From: CBDCDJ01 sp965215355
GTDB taxonomy: Bacteria; Deinococcota; Deinococci; Deinococcales; Trueperaceae
Direction: 5' to 3'
NCBI GenBank assembly: GCA_965215355.1
Contig: CBDCDJ010000007.1
Location: 3,162,001-3,226,000, forward strand
DNA length: 64,000 bases
Shown: piece by piece, positions 24,666 to 32,982 of the stretch
Position numbering within the stretch: the stretch's first letter is position 1
Layout of the letters: the number at the start of each line of letters is the position of its first letter
Translations under genes and position numbers: made by a program
The notes under the pieces: generated by a model
Databases searched by the model: none
Told to the model about the DNA's origin: nothing
Seen by the model: only the letters and a program-made list of their open reading frames with translations

Positions 24666-25459
24666 GCCAACACCTGCCCCAAACCCATCAGGGTGACGAG
24701 CTTTAAGTGCAAGTGGCCGTTGCTCGCGACCAACACGCGGTCACCCAAGCTGTAAGGCTCCCCCACCCCCCCGGTAACGGTGCCGCCCGCTTCTTGAATG
24801 ATGAGCAGGCCCGCCGCCGCGTCCCAGGGTTTGAGCCCGAGTTCCCAAAAGCCGTCCAAGCGCCCGCAAGCGACGTAGCACAGGTCGAGCGCCGCCGCGC
24901 CGGGGCGGCGCACCGAGCGCACGCGGTCGTGAACCCGCGCAAACACTTCGATGTTCTGCCGAATCGTGTCTTTGTGGTAGGCGAAGCCCGTGGCGACCAG
25001 CGCGTCGACAAGCTCCGTTTTTCGCGTCACCTCGACGGGCACGCCGTTGCGAAAAGCGCCGTCACCCTTGACCGCCGTAAACAGTTCCCCCCGCACGCTG
25101 TCCAAAACGACGCCCACCGCCATCACGCCGTCTATCTCGAGCCCAATCGACACGCAGTAAAACGGAAAGCCCTGTGCGTAGTTCGTGGTGCCGTCGACGG
25201 GGTCGACGATCCAGCGGTAACGCGACTCGCCGCCGGGTTGCCCCTCTTCCTCGCCCAACACCACGTGCTCGGGATAAGCGTCCAGCAAAATCTCCCGAAT
25301 TTTGGCCTCGCAGAGTTTGTCGACCTTGGTGACGAGGTCGGTCTCGCCGCTTTTGGTCGTTATCTCCAAGTCGCCGCCGACATAAAACTGTTGCAGCTTG
25401 GCCGCGGCCTGCGCGGCGCGGATGGCGGTCGACAAAAAAGCTCGTTGGTCCGTCGTCAT
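24662..25459 (-). CDS. Inositol monophosphatase family protein (SuhB-like)
   Basis: The 265-residue enzyme has the Li-sensitive sugar phosphatase motifs: LGEEEG, IVDPVDGTTNYAQGFPFYCVSIG and WDAAAGLLIIQEAGGTVTG. Likely substrates are inositol-1-phosphate or related sugar phosphates, or NADP/PAP in some members. The start is supported by TATAGT 6 nt before ATG 25459 (leaderless). It is the first gene of an operon with the DEDD-WYL nuclease. Confidence 0.93.
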   Translation of the reverse strand: MTTDQRAFLSTAIRAAQAAAKLQQFYVGGDLEITTKSGETDLVTKVDKLCEAKIREILLDAYPEHVVLGEEEGQPGGESRYRWIVDPVDGTTNYAQGFPFYCVSIGLEIDGVMAVGVVLDSVRGELFTAVKGDGAFRNGVPVEVTRKTELVDALVATGFAYHKDTIRQNIEVFARVHDRVRSVRRPGAAALDLCYVACGRLDGFWELGLKPWDAAAGLLIIQEAGGTVTGGVGEPYSLGDRVLVASNGHLHLKLVTLMGLGQVLA

Positions 25460-25465
25460 GCCGTT

Positions 25466-25471
25466 ACTATA
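25466..25471 (-). promoter_or_regulatory. -10 box TATAGT, leaderless spacing
   Basis: TATAGT on the minus strand ends 6 nt before ATG 25459 of the inositol monophosphatase gene. Confidence 0.55.
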
Positions 25472-25626
25472 ACGCTTCGCAAGTGATGCGCTCGAGTCTG
25501 TTGAAAGCTATTCTCGTTTGAGGAAACCTTTATAGCGCTGTTTAGACCGATTTTCTAAACTCTTATGAGCTTCATGTCGACAGCGAAACGACTTGACAGC
25601 GAGACCACGCCCAGATTGAGAAATAC

Positions 25627-26160
25627 GTGCTCAACCGACTGAAGATTTTGAGTATCCTGCTGTTTTTGGGCGTCTTGGCAGCCTGCGCGCCCACCACCCA
25701 GGGAGGTTCGCTGTATAGCGCTTTCGACTTGAGTGAAGAAGGCCCTTTCGGAGTGACTGCGGGCAACAGCTGGTACTTTTCCCGCTCTTACCCCGCGAGC
25801 TACTTCGATTTGGACTTGGGCGATATTCCGGACAAGGCGTTCGACAGCGGCAGTGTAGGAAGCAAATATAGTCAAAGTGTGACCAAACACTTCAAAATCA
25901 AAACCGCCGGGCTACCTACGGATTGGACCGTGAAGCTGCAGTCTGCGCAGGGCGTCCAAACCCTAACCGACGTTTCTAGGACCAACCGGCGTACGAACCT
26001 CAAGTGGCGCTCGACGGTTGACTTTTACTTCGTCGTAACCGTTCCCCAGAGTACGGCACCCGGCAGACATACGATGTTCATAACAGCGACCTCGGACAAG
26101 GGCGGAGACGCCGTGGTTCCTATAACGGTCAGGGTCGATACGCAGACTGCGGGTAACTAA
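25627..26160 (+). CDS. Hypothetical lipoprotein
   Basis: 177 residues with a lipoprotein signal, MLNRLKILSILLFLGVLAAC, lipobox LAAC. The rest is beta-rich (WYFSRSYPASYFDLDLG, VTKHFKIKTAGLPTDWTVKLQ, DFYFVVTVPQSTAPGRHTMFITATSDKGGDAVVPITVRV), resembling a small Ig-like or NEAT-like extracellular domain; no family is certain. GTG 25627 begins the signal peptide. A 25-codon frame starting at ATG 25565 behind TAAACT overlaps it out of phase. Confidence 0.7.
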   Translation: MLNRLKILSILLFLGVLAACAPTTQGGSLYSAFDLSEEGPFGVTAGNSWYFSRSYPASYFDLDLGDIPDKAFDSGSVGSKYSQSVTKHFKIKTAGLPTDWTVKLQSAQGVQTLTDVSRTNRRTNLKWRSTVDFYFVVTVPQSTAPGRHTMFITATSDKGGDAVVPITVRVDTQTAGN

Positions 26161-26198
26161 AAAACCGGCTTAACTTTGAGGTGGTGCAACTTTGAGGT

Positions 26199-26228
26199 CA
26201 GTGGCTTATAAAAACTTACGAGCCACTG
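26199..26228. terminator. Inverted repeat between convergent genes
   Basis: CAGTGGCT (26199-26206) pairs with AGCCACTG (26221-26228) around a 14-nt AT-rich loop, placed between the lipoprotein and NDH-2 stops. Confidence 0.5.
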
Positions 26229-26249
26229 GCCCCTCGCGCTAGGAAAGGC

Positions 26250-27593
26250 TCAGGTACTTACCTTTTTGCCGACTGGCTCGGCGGCCGCGGGGGAAACCAG
26301 CTTGCCCCCGTGGTCGGCAACCTCCGCAGGCGAAGGGCGCATAAAGGTGATCAGCCGCACGTGCCGGTCGTAGGTGAAGTAGTTGTAGGCCCAGTTGGCG
26401 AGCGCGTTGAAGCGGTTTTGGTGGCCGGGCAGGTAGACGAGGTGGATGAACAGCCACCCCAGCCAGCCCAAAAAGCCGCGCAGTTTGAGCCCCAAAAGTT
26501 TGGGCGAGAGTTCGGCGACGCCCGCGTTGCGCCCGATAATAGCCATGATGCCCTTGTCGAAATACTTAAAAGGCTCGCGCTCTGTGTGAGCCAAGTCGGC
26601 GAGGATTTGCTTGGCGGCGTGCTTGCCCCCCTGGATGGCGACCTGCGCGACCTGCGGGTACATGTCGCCGTCCGCGTCTTTTGCAGCGGCCATGTCGCCG
26701 GCGACGAACACGTTCGGCCGGCCGGGCACGCTCAGGTCTTCGTTCACCTTGACGCGGTAGCCGCTGTCGAGGTCTAAGCCCAGCGCGTCGACGAGCGGGC
26801 TCGAGCGGATGCCCGCGGCCCAGAGAAGCGTCTCGGTGGGAATCGTCTCGCCGCTCTCGAGTTCTACTTCGTGCTCACGCACTTCGGCCACGGTCGTGTT
26901 GAGCCGGACGTGGACGCCGCGCCGCCGCAACACGTTTTCGGTGTACTGTTGCGAGCGTTCGCTGTAAGGGCTCAAAACCTTGCCGGTCATCTCGAGCAAA
27001 ATCACCTTCGCCTTGGACAGGTCCAGGTCGGGGTAGTCGTTTTTCAGCGCGTGGTCGAACAGCTCGACCAGGGCCCCGGCCAGCTCCACCCCGGTCGGCC
27101 CCGCCCCGACGATGACGAAGTTGAGGATGCCCCGGTCGACGAGTTCCGGGTGCGCGCTCGCCCGCTCGAACTGCGTCAGGATGTGGCCGCGGATGTTGGC
27201 GGCCTCGGTCAGACTTTTGAGCATAAAGCTGTGCTCGGCGACGCCCCGCACCCCGAAGTCGTTGTAGACCGCGCCGGCACCCAGGATGAGGTAGTCGTAG
27301 TGAAGATGCTCGCCGTCCGCCAGAGCGACGGTGTGCGCGTCCCAATCGACCCCGACGACGGTGCCTTGCCGAAAGCTGAAGTTTTTCTGTTTGCGGAACA
27401 CGTCGCGCACCTGCTGGGCGACGTCGCCGACTTCCAGCCCGGCGGTCGCGACTTGGTAGAGCAGCGGTTGAAAGGTGTGGTAGTTGTTTTGGTCGACCAT
27501 CAAGACCTCGACCGGCGCGTCTTTGAGCGCTTTGGTCGCGTAAAGCCCCACGAAGCCCGCACCTATCACGAGAACTCTGGGTTTCGCCTCCAC
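26250..27593 (-). CDS. Type II NADH dehydrogenase (NDH-2) family
   Basis: A 447-residue FAD enzyme passing electrons from NADH to quinone without proton pumping. The FAD-binding VLVIGAGFVGLYATKAL, the YHTFQPLLYQVATAGL segment, FVIVGAGPTGVELAGALVEL (NADH site), WAAGIRSSPLVDALGLDL and FVAGDMAA are all visible. A C-terminal amphipathic/membrane stretch (RGFLGWLGWLFIHLVYLPGHQNR) fits membrane association. GTG 27593 is chosen since AGAGGAGG precedes it by 6 nt; the frame extends far upstream but without family sequence. Confidence 0.92.
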   Translation of the reverse strand: MEAKPRVLVIGAGFVGLYATKALKDAPVEVLMVDQNNYHTFQPLLYQVATAGLEVGDVAQQVRDVFRKQKNFSFRQGTVVGVDWDAHTVALADGEHLHYDYLILGAGAVYNDFGVRGVAEHSFMLKSLTEAANIRGHILTQFERASAHPELVDRGILNFVIVGAGPTGVELAGALVELFDHALKNDYPDLDLSKAKVILLEMTGKVLSPYSERSQQYTENVLRRRGVHVRLNTTVAEVREHEVELESGETIPTETLLWAAGIRSSPLVDALGLDLDSGYRVKVNEDLSVPGRPNVFVAGDMAAAKDADGDMYPQVAQVAIQGGKHAAKQILADLAHTEREPFKYFDKGIMAIIGRNAGVAELSPKLLGLKLRGFLGWLGWLFIHLVYLPGHQNRFNALANWAYNYFTYDRHVRLITFMRPSPAEVADHGGKLVSPAAAEPVGKKVST

Positions 27594-27840
27594 TATCGAC
27601 CTCCTCTGGTTTGCCCCCACTTGCTTGTCAATAAAACCGATGTTCATCCACTTGTGAAAAATAGTATAAGCCTTTGTCGGCAGGTGTGTGTAGTGGCTGG
27701 CACAGACTTGAGGGCGCACTTTTTCGTTGCGCTCGGAACCGGCTCGAGCTTTACAGCGTCGGCCGAAACAGCCTGCCCCCAAGGACGCACCCCTGCCGAA
27801 AAGAGCATAATGACTGCGGGAGAGGTGAAGAGGTGAAAGG

Positions 27841-28857
27841 ATGACCGTCAACGTGTTGGTGATGCTCCACGGCATCACGCTCGACCCCGAGCCGCGCGAC
27901 CACCGGGCGGCCTACGACGCGCTGTGGGCGGCGCTGCAGCGGCGACAACCCCGGCTGAGCGGGGCGCTGGCGACGCCGCTGGGCCTTGAGTGGGGTCACG
28001 AGCCGCCGGGAAGCCCGGACACTTTGCGGCCCGACCAACTTCTCACCCGCGCCGAGAACTTTATCAACGAGCAGACGAGTTACGCCTCTAGCAAAGCCGA
28101 CCCCAGCCCTTATAACCACGTGCTCGAGGCCGACGACCCGAGCGCGTTTCACTTTGGCGCCCTCGCTTCAAGGTGGCTGCTGCGCCCCTACGTTCTCACG
28201 CCGTTTAAGGAAAAAGTGATGGTACGCGGTTTTACCGACGTGCTCTACTACAGCTCGCCGGACGGGGAAAGCGCGATTCGCAGGGCGGTGTACAGCCAGT
28301 TTCTGAACGGTTTGGCACCGCACCGAGACGCCGAGCGGGTCCGGCTCCACGTCGTCGCGCAGAGTTTGGGCGTCACGGTCGCGTTCGACTTTTTGTTCGG
28401 TCTGTTCGCACCCGACACCCATTTTCCCGGCGGCGTGCCGGGTTTCGTCCGTGAAAACCGTGACGACGACTTGCTGCAACCCGCGCTCGAGGCCTACACC
28501 TTCTGGCGCGAGCGCCGCAAGACGGGCGGGCTCGTCCTGGGTTCGATGTCCAGCACCGGCGGCCAGCTGCCCCTGCTGCTGATGCGCAAACAAGCGCTCG
28601 TCGAGCAGCTGGCGCGGCGCGAGCGCTTGGACGCGAGCGTCATCGGCATCGCGGCGGGGGACACCTTGAAGTGGAAACTCTTTTACGACGCCGACGACGC
28701 CCTCGGCTTTCCGGCGCGGCGCATGTTCGAACCCCAGGCGGCCATTCAAGAGTACGAGGTCGACACCCACTGGCGGCCCGACCGTGCCCACAGCTTGTAC
28801 TGGGAAAACGGCACCGTACAACGCGAGATGGCCGACCTTATTGCGCGAAACCTGTGA
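27841..28857 (+). CDS. Alpha/beta-hydrolase-like protein of unknown role
   Basis: 338 residues. VNVLVMLHGITLDPEPRDH fits the first strand and oxyanion region of an alpha/beta hydrolase, and VRLHVVAQSLGVTVAFDFLFGLF gives a nucleophile elbow A-Q-S-L-G in place of G-x-S-x-G. A late histidine (DRAHSLYW) could complete the triad. No membrane or signal segment. A GGTGAAAGG run precedes ATG 27841. I do not recognise a specific family and would not assign a substrate. Confidence 0.7.
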   Translation: MTVNVLVMLHGITLDPEPRDHRAAYDALWAALQRRQPRLSGALATPLGLEWGHEPPGSPDTLRPDQLLTRAENFINEQTSYASSKADPSPYNHVLEADDPSAFHFGALASRWLLRPYVLTPFKEKVMVRGFTDVLYYSSPDGESAIRRAVYSQFLNGLAPHRDAERVRLHVVAQSLGVTVAFDFLFGLFAPDTHFPGGVPGFVRENRDDDLLQPALEAYTFWRERRKTGGLVLGSMSSTGGQLPLLLMRKQALVEQLARRERLDASVIGIAAGDTLKWKLFYDADDALGFPARRMFEPQAAIQEYEVDTHWRPDRAHSLYWENGTVQREMADLIARNL

Positions 28858-29184
28858 CTTCAATAAAAGCCGCCGTCTTTGCCGGTGAGCGAGGTAAAGT
28901 TAACCCTGCTGACAGATTTAAGGAGAGCCTCAGTCACAAAACCTTCATTTAACCTTTAACTTCGCAGCGGATGTGACCGATGTACTCACGACGAGCTAAC
29001 CATCTGCTAATTTATAACTAAGGCCGCCGACCACTGTCTACCAAAATCCCTCAGCAAGGTTTTGAGCGTTGTCAAAGGCGGCCAAATTTATTTTCGTCCT
29101 CTTGACATGAGAAACATTAAATATTTGTGAGCCCGAGTAGCCTGAGCGGGTTTGCGTCCTTAATCCCAACCTCAAGTCAGACGG
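28858..29184. other. AT-rich spacer, no gene seen
   Basis: 327 bases, clearly richer in A and T than the flanks, between two converging genes. A TTGACA hexamer at 29103-29108 is followed by AT-rich DNA without a good -10 at 17 nt. A weak CCCG/CGGG stem with TTT lies near 29132-29154. No credible open frame. Confidence 0.35.
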
Positions 29185-30180
29185 TTACAACCGCTCGACC
29201 GCGACCGGTCTTCCGCCCTCTCGTGCAGACTTGTAAAGCGCCTCGAGCGCCGCCAGGTTCGCCGCCGCCTCGAGCGCCCCGTAACGAGGTTGGCGACCTT
29301 GCAGAACGCAGTCGGCAAAGTGCTCGCCCATCAAGCGGTACTGGTGCGCGCCGGGAATCGTTTCCTCGCGCCGCTCCCCGCCCTTCGTCAACGCGATGGC
29401 GGCGTCTTCGGTGCCGGGCAAAAAGGCGGACTCGAGCCTTGCGCGTCCCTCGCTCCCCACGACCTCGACAAACTCCTGCCGGGCGGTGTCGAGCGCGCAG
29501 TGAAACTGTAAAAAAACACCGCCCTCGAACCGTAAAACGCCGACCAGACTTTTGTCGACGCCTTCGCTCCACACGGCGAACGCTTGCGCCTGGACGGGTT
29601 CGCTGCCCAAAAGCGTGCGGCCCACGTTGACGCAGTAGCAGCCCACGTCCATGAGCGCGCCGCCGCCCAACTCGGGTTGCAAACGGATGTTTTCCGGGTT
29701 CGCCACCGTAAAGGTAAACCCGGCCCGCACCAGCCGGAGGTCGCCCAAGGTACGACTTTGTAGCAGCTCGAGCACACGTTTCACGCGCGGGTGAAAGCGG
29801 TACATGAAGGCTTCCATGAGGATGCGCCCGTTCTCTTCGGCCGCCGCGTGCATGTCTAGGCATTCCTGCGCGTTCAGCCCCAAGGGCTTTTCACACAAGA
29901 CGTGTTTGCCCACCTCGAGCGCTCTAATCGTCCACGGCTTATGTAAGCTGTTGGGCAAGGGGATGTAAACCGCGTCTATGTTCGGGTCGGCCAGCAGCGC
30001 CTCGTAGTTCCCATAAGCAGTTTCGATACCGAGGCTGTCCGCGTAGGTTTGGGCTCGAGCCGCGTCCCGGCTGGCGACTGCGACGACCGTGCCGTTGCGC
30101 GCCGCTTGCAGAGCGGGCGTCACCGTTTTACGCCCGATGTTGGCGGTGCTCAGGATGCCCCAGCGTACTGCGTCGTCCAT
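29185..30180 (-). CDS. Gfo/Idh/MocA family oxidoreductase
   Basis: A 331-residue NAD(P)-dependent sugar/inositol dehydrogenase-like protein. N-terminal Rossmann domain WGILSTANIGRKTVTPALQ, then YIPLPNSLHKPWTIRALEVGKHVLCEKPLGLNAQE with the catalytic EKP lysine, and the C-terminal domain opening GGGALMDVGCYCVNVGRTLLG with the conserved D..CY..N pattern. The substrate cannot be deduced. Leaderless start: TAGAAT ends 5 nt before ATG 30180. It diverges from the DUF167 gene. Confidence 0.92.
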   Translation of the reverse strand: MDDAVRWGILSTANIGRKTVTPALQAARNGTVVAVASRDAARAQTYADSLGIETAYGNYEALLADPNIDAVYIPLPNSLHKPWTIRALEVGKHVLCEKPLGLNAQECLDMHAAAEENGRILMEAFMYRFHPRVKRVLELLQSRTLGDLRLVRAGFTFTVANPENIRLQPELGGGALMDVGCYCVNVGRTLLGSEPVQAQAFAVWSEGVDKSLVGVLRFEGGVFLQFHCALDTARQEFVEVVGSEGRARLESAFLPGTEDAAIALTKGGERREETIPGAHQYRLMGEHFADCVLQGRQPRYGALEAAANLAALEALYKSAREGGRPVAVERL

Positions 30181-30185
30181 GCCGG

Positions 30186-30191
30186 ATTCTA
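30186..30191 (-). promoter_or_regulatory. -10 box TAGAAT, leaderless spacing
   Basis: TAGAAT on the minus strand ends 5 nt before ATG 30180. Confidence 0.5.
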
Positions 30192-30254
30192 CCCTCGAGC
30201 AGTCAGCCGAGGTGGGCGTTGCCCGAAGGTGGTTACGATAAGTCGGGAGCGACG

Positions 30255-30508
30255 GTGAAACTCATCCAGAAGATTAAGCCGCGAGCGCGTGTCGGCAGCC
30301 TCGAAGAGCCGGTAGCGGCGTGTGGCTCGCCCGGCTCAAGTCGCCGCCCGTCGACGGCAAAGCGAACAAAGAGTTGGTCGCGCTCATCGCGGCGCGGTTC
30401 GTCTGTCCAAAATCCGCCGTCAGCATCAAGAGCGGCGCGTCCGGCCGCGTGAAGTGGGTGCAGGTTGAGGGTGAACCCAAAACGCCCGGCTCGAGCCGGG
30501 CGTTTTAG
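30255..30508 (+). pseudogene. DUF167/YggU family protein, single frameshift
   Basis: The first frame from GTG 30255 gives VKLIQKIKPRARVGSLEEPV; the family then continues in another frame as VWLARLKSPPVDGKANKELVALIAARF and KSAVSIKSGASGRVKWVQVEG. One missing base around 30311-30318 (GTAGCGGC where GTAGnCGGC is expected) explains the break; restored, the protein would be 84 residues, normal for this family of unknown function. It may be decay, sequencing error or, less likely, recoding. Its last codons run through the perfect palindrome at 30479-30506. Confidence 0.75.
30479..30506. terminator. 28-bp perfect palindrome, bidirectional terminator
   Basis: Arms AAAACGCCCGGC and GCCGGGCGTTTT flank a central TCGA; the middle is a CTCGAG hexamer. 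A-rich and T-rich ends allow termination in both directions, serving the DUF167 gene and the convergent gyrB. It overlaps the last codons of the DUF167 frame. Confidence 0.8.
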
Positions 30509-30539
30509 TAGGGTAAAAAGTTAGTAGGGTAGAAAGAGG

Positions 30540-32483
30540 TCAGGTCTCGAGCTGCGCCAAGTGCGCGTTGTCCTCGATGAACTCGCGGCGCGGCGGGACT
30601 TCGGTGCCCATGAGCATCTCGAACGTCTCGCTGACCTCGAACGCGTCGCCGATTTCGACCTTGCGGAGCACGCGCGTTTCGGGGTTCATGGTCGTTTCCC
30701 AGAGCTGTTCGGGATTCATCTCACCCAAACCCTTGAAACGCTGAATCTCGTAGTTGCGGCCTTTGTTTTCGCGCAGCAAAGCTTGCAGGTTCGGCTCGCT
30801 GTACACGTAGGTGAGGTCTTTCGAGCGCCCGAAGCGCACGCCGTACAGGGGCGGCTGCGCGATGTAGAGGTAGCCCGCGTCGATTAAAGGCTTCATGTAG
30901 CGGTAGAAAAACGTCAGCAGCAGCGTGCGGATGTGCGAGCCGTCCACGTCGGCGTCGGTCATGATGATAATTCGGTGGTAGCGCACGTCGTCTAAGCTGA
31001 AGTGCTCGTTGTCGCCGCCCGCGCCGGTCCCTTCGATGCCCGCGCCGATGGCCGCGACCATCGCGCGGATTTCGGTGTTTTTCAAGATTTTGCTGAGTTG
31101 CGCCTTTTCGACGTTGAGGATTTTCCCGCGCAGCGGCAGGATGGCCTGGAAGCGGCGCTCGCGGCCCTGCTTTGCCGAGCCCCCTGCGGAGTCTCCCTCG
31201 ACGATGTAAATCTCCGACACGCTCGGGTCTTCCGACTGGCAGTCGGCGAGCTTGCCGGGAAGTTCGTCGTTGTCGAGCGGGTTGGCGCGGCGCACTAAGT
31301 CTCGAGCCTTCCGCGCCGCCTCCCTTGCCCGCGCCGCGTTCGCCGCTTTCTCGATGATGGACTTGGCGATGCGCGGGTTTTCCTCTAAAATCTCGCTGAG
31401 TTTTTCATAAACGACCGACTGCGTCGCGCTTTGCGCCTCGGGGTTGAGGAGTTTGACTTTGGCTTGCGACTCGAACTGCGGGTCGCCGAGCTTGACCGAA
31501 ATCACGCAGGCGATGCCCTCCAAAAAGTCGTCGCCGGTCGGGGCCGGGTCGCCCTTTTTGACGAGGTTGTTGCTCTTGGCGTAGTTGTTCAGCACGCGCG
31601 TGTAGGCGCTTTTGAAGCCGGTCAGGTGCGTGCCGCCGTCGCGGTTGGTAATCATGTTGGCGTAGGTCAGGACCATCTGCCCGTAGCCGGCCGAGTGCAT
31701 CATGCCGACCTCGACCTCGATGTCTTCGGACACGCCTTTGATGAGGATGGGCTGCTCATAAATCTTTTTATTGTCGGCGGCTAAGCTGTCGGCGAAGGCG
31801 GCGACCCCGCCTTTTTCCATAAAGGTTTCGCGGCGCACGTCTTTATGGCGCAGGTCTTCCAGCACTATTTTGACGCCGCCGGTCAGGTAAGCGAGTTCTT
31901 TCAAACGGCGGCGGATGCGCGCGTAGTCGAAGCTCGTCGTCTCTTTGAAGATGGCGTGGTCGGGCATGAAGGTGATTTTGGAGCCCGACACGTCTTTGGG
32001 TGCCTTGCCGACTTGCTGAACCGGAAAAGTCACCTCGCCCTCGTCGAAGCGGATGCGGTAGACTTTGCCCCCTTGCATGACTTCGGCCTCTAAAAAAGTC
32101 GACAGCGCGTTCACGACCGAACTGCCGACGCCGTGCAGACCGCCCGAAACCTTGTAAGCGTTCGAGTCGAACTTGCCCCCGGCGTGAAGCTCGGTAAAGA
32201 TGACCTCGATGGCGGGGCGACCTTCTTTCGCCATCATCCCGACCGGGATGCCGCGCCCGTTGTCGCTGACCGAGGCCGAGCCGTCCTCGTTCAAGACGAC
32301 CTCGACGGTGTCGGCGTAGCCCGCCAACGACTCGTCGATGGCGTTGTCGATAATCTCGGTCAAAAGTTGGTGGTAACCGTCGGTGCCGGTGCCCCCCTGG
32401 ACATACATGGCCGGGCGCTTGCGAACGCCCTCCAAACCTTTCAAAACTTTGATGTTGTCTGCGGTGTACGTGCTTGCGCTCAA
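30540..32483 (-). CDS. gyrB: DNA gyrase subunit B
   Basis: The 647-residue GyrB powers negative supercoiling with GyrA. The GHKL ATPase has LLTEIIDNAIDESLAGYAD, VSDNGRGIPVGM and GGLHGVGSSVVNAL; the TOPRIM domain has YIVEGDSAGGSAKQGR and MTDADVDGSHIRTLLLTFFYR; the tail ends with QRFKGLGEMNPEQLWETTM. It lacks the enterobacterial insertion. I place the start at TTG 32483 (MSASTYTADNIKVLKGLEGVRKRP) behind CGGAGG; no ATG gives a family-like N-terminus. ParE is an alternative name, but the Q-R-F-K-G-L-G tail and single copy favour GyrB. Confidence 0.93.
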   Translation of the reverse strand: MSASTYTADNIKVLKGLEGVRKRPAMYVQGGTGTDGYHQLLTEIIDNAIDESLAGYADTVEVVLNEDGSASVSDNGRGIPVGMMAKEGRPAIEVIFTELHAGGKFDSNAYKVSGGLHGVGSSVVNALSTFLEAEVMQGGKVYRIRFDEGEVTFPVQQVGKAPKDVSGSKITFMPDHAIFKETTSFDYARIRRRLKELAYLTGGVKIVLEDLRHKDVRRETFMEKGGVAAFADSLAADNKKIYEQPILIKGVSEDIEVEVGMMHSAGYGQMVLTYANMITNRDGGTHLTGFKSAYTRVLNNYAKSNNLVKKGDPAPTGDDFLEGIACVISVKLGDPQFESQAKVKLLNPEAQSATQSVVYEKLSEILEENPRIAKSIIEKAANAARAREAARKARDLVRRANPLDNDELPGKLADCQSEDPSVSEIYIVEGDSAGGSAKQGRERRFQAILPLRGKILNVEKAQLSKILKNTEIRAMVAAIGAGIEGTGAGGDNEHFSLDDVRYHRIIIMTDADVDGSHIRTLLLTFFYRYMKPLIDAGYLYIAQPPLYGVRFGRSKDLTYVYSEPNLQALLRENKGRNYEIQRFKGLGEMNPEQLWETTMNPETRVLRKVEIGDAFEVSETFEMLMGTEVPPRREFIEDNAHLAQLET

Positions 32484-32717
32484 GGTCAGCCTCCGATGTA
32501 CGTTTGAGCCTTCGTTATCGCGTTTTCGCGTCAAATCCAAACACACCAGTATACCCTTTGGGATAACCGTGGAGCAACTCACAAACGACGTTGGAGACGA
32601 ACATACTCGTGATTTTTTAAGGGCTTGTTCGAAGCGTTCAGCCGGAGCCACACCTACATAAGGGTAGCTGGACGCGGTAAGCTGAACTTGAAAAATACAG
32701 CTCGAGAGGAGCAGCGC

Positions 32718-32966
32718 ATGGACGAAACAGAAAAAATCAGCGCGTTGGAAGACCTCATTACCAAGCTTACGGACGTGCAACACAGCTACCAGGCCGTCAT
32801 CGAGAAGATGGCGCGGCTGCAAATGGAGGCCGAAGAGCTGGCACCCGAGGTGGCTGAGCAGTTGCAACCGGCCTTTCAGGACGCCTCAAACGACCACGAT
32901 ACTGTGGCCGGCATCGTTCAGGATTTACAGTTCAAGGTCAACCAGTTGCGCAACGAGGCGTCGTAG
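32718..32966 (+). CDS. Small coiled-coil hypothetical protein
   Basis: 82 residues with heptad-like helices throughout (KISALEDLITKLTDVQHSYQAVIEKMARLQMEAEEL and DTVAGIVQDLQFKVNQLRNEAS). No membrane segment or family recognised. The start ATG 32718 has a strong ribosome binding site GAGAGGAGC, with TAAGCT further upstream, so it is a leadered gene. It diverges from gyrB and ends 17 nt before the convergent ankyrin gene. Confidence 0.7.
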   Translation: MDETEKISALEDLITKLTDVQHSYQAVIEKMARLQMEAEELAPEVAEQLQPAFQDASNDHDTVAGIVQDLQFKVNQLRNEAS

Positions 32967-32982
32967 CCGGTTTACAAAAGCT

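Noticed and set aside
24707..25486. Long open frame antisense to the inositol monophosphatase gene (and similar frames opposite proS, gyrB, proA, lon and the Ig-repeat protein)
   Set aside because: Their residue content (Arg, His, Gln, Val rich) is the typical shadow of a GC-rich gene on the other strand; none has family motifs or a supported start.
25565..25642. 25-codon frame behind a TAAACT box just before the lipoprotein
   Set aside because: The spacing (3 nt) is shorter than in the other leaderless genes, and the peptide has no recognisable feature; it might be a leader peptide but support is too weak.
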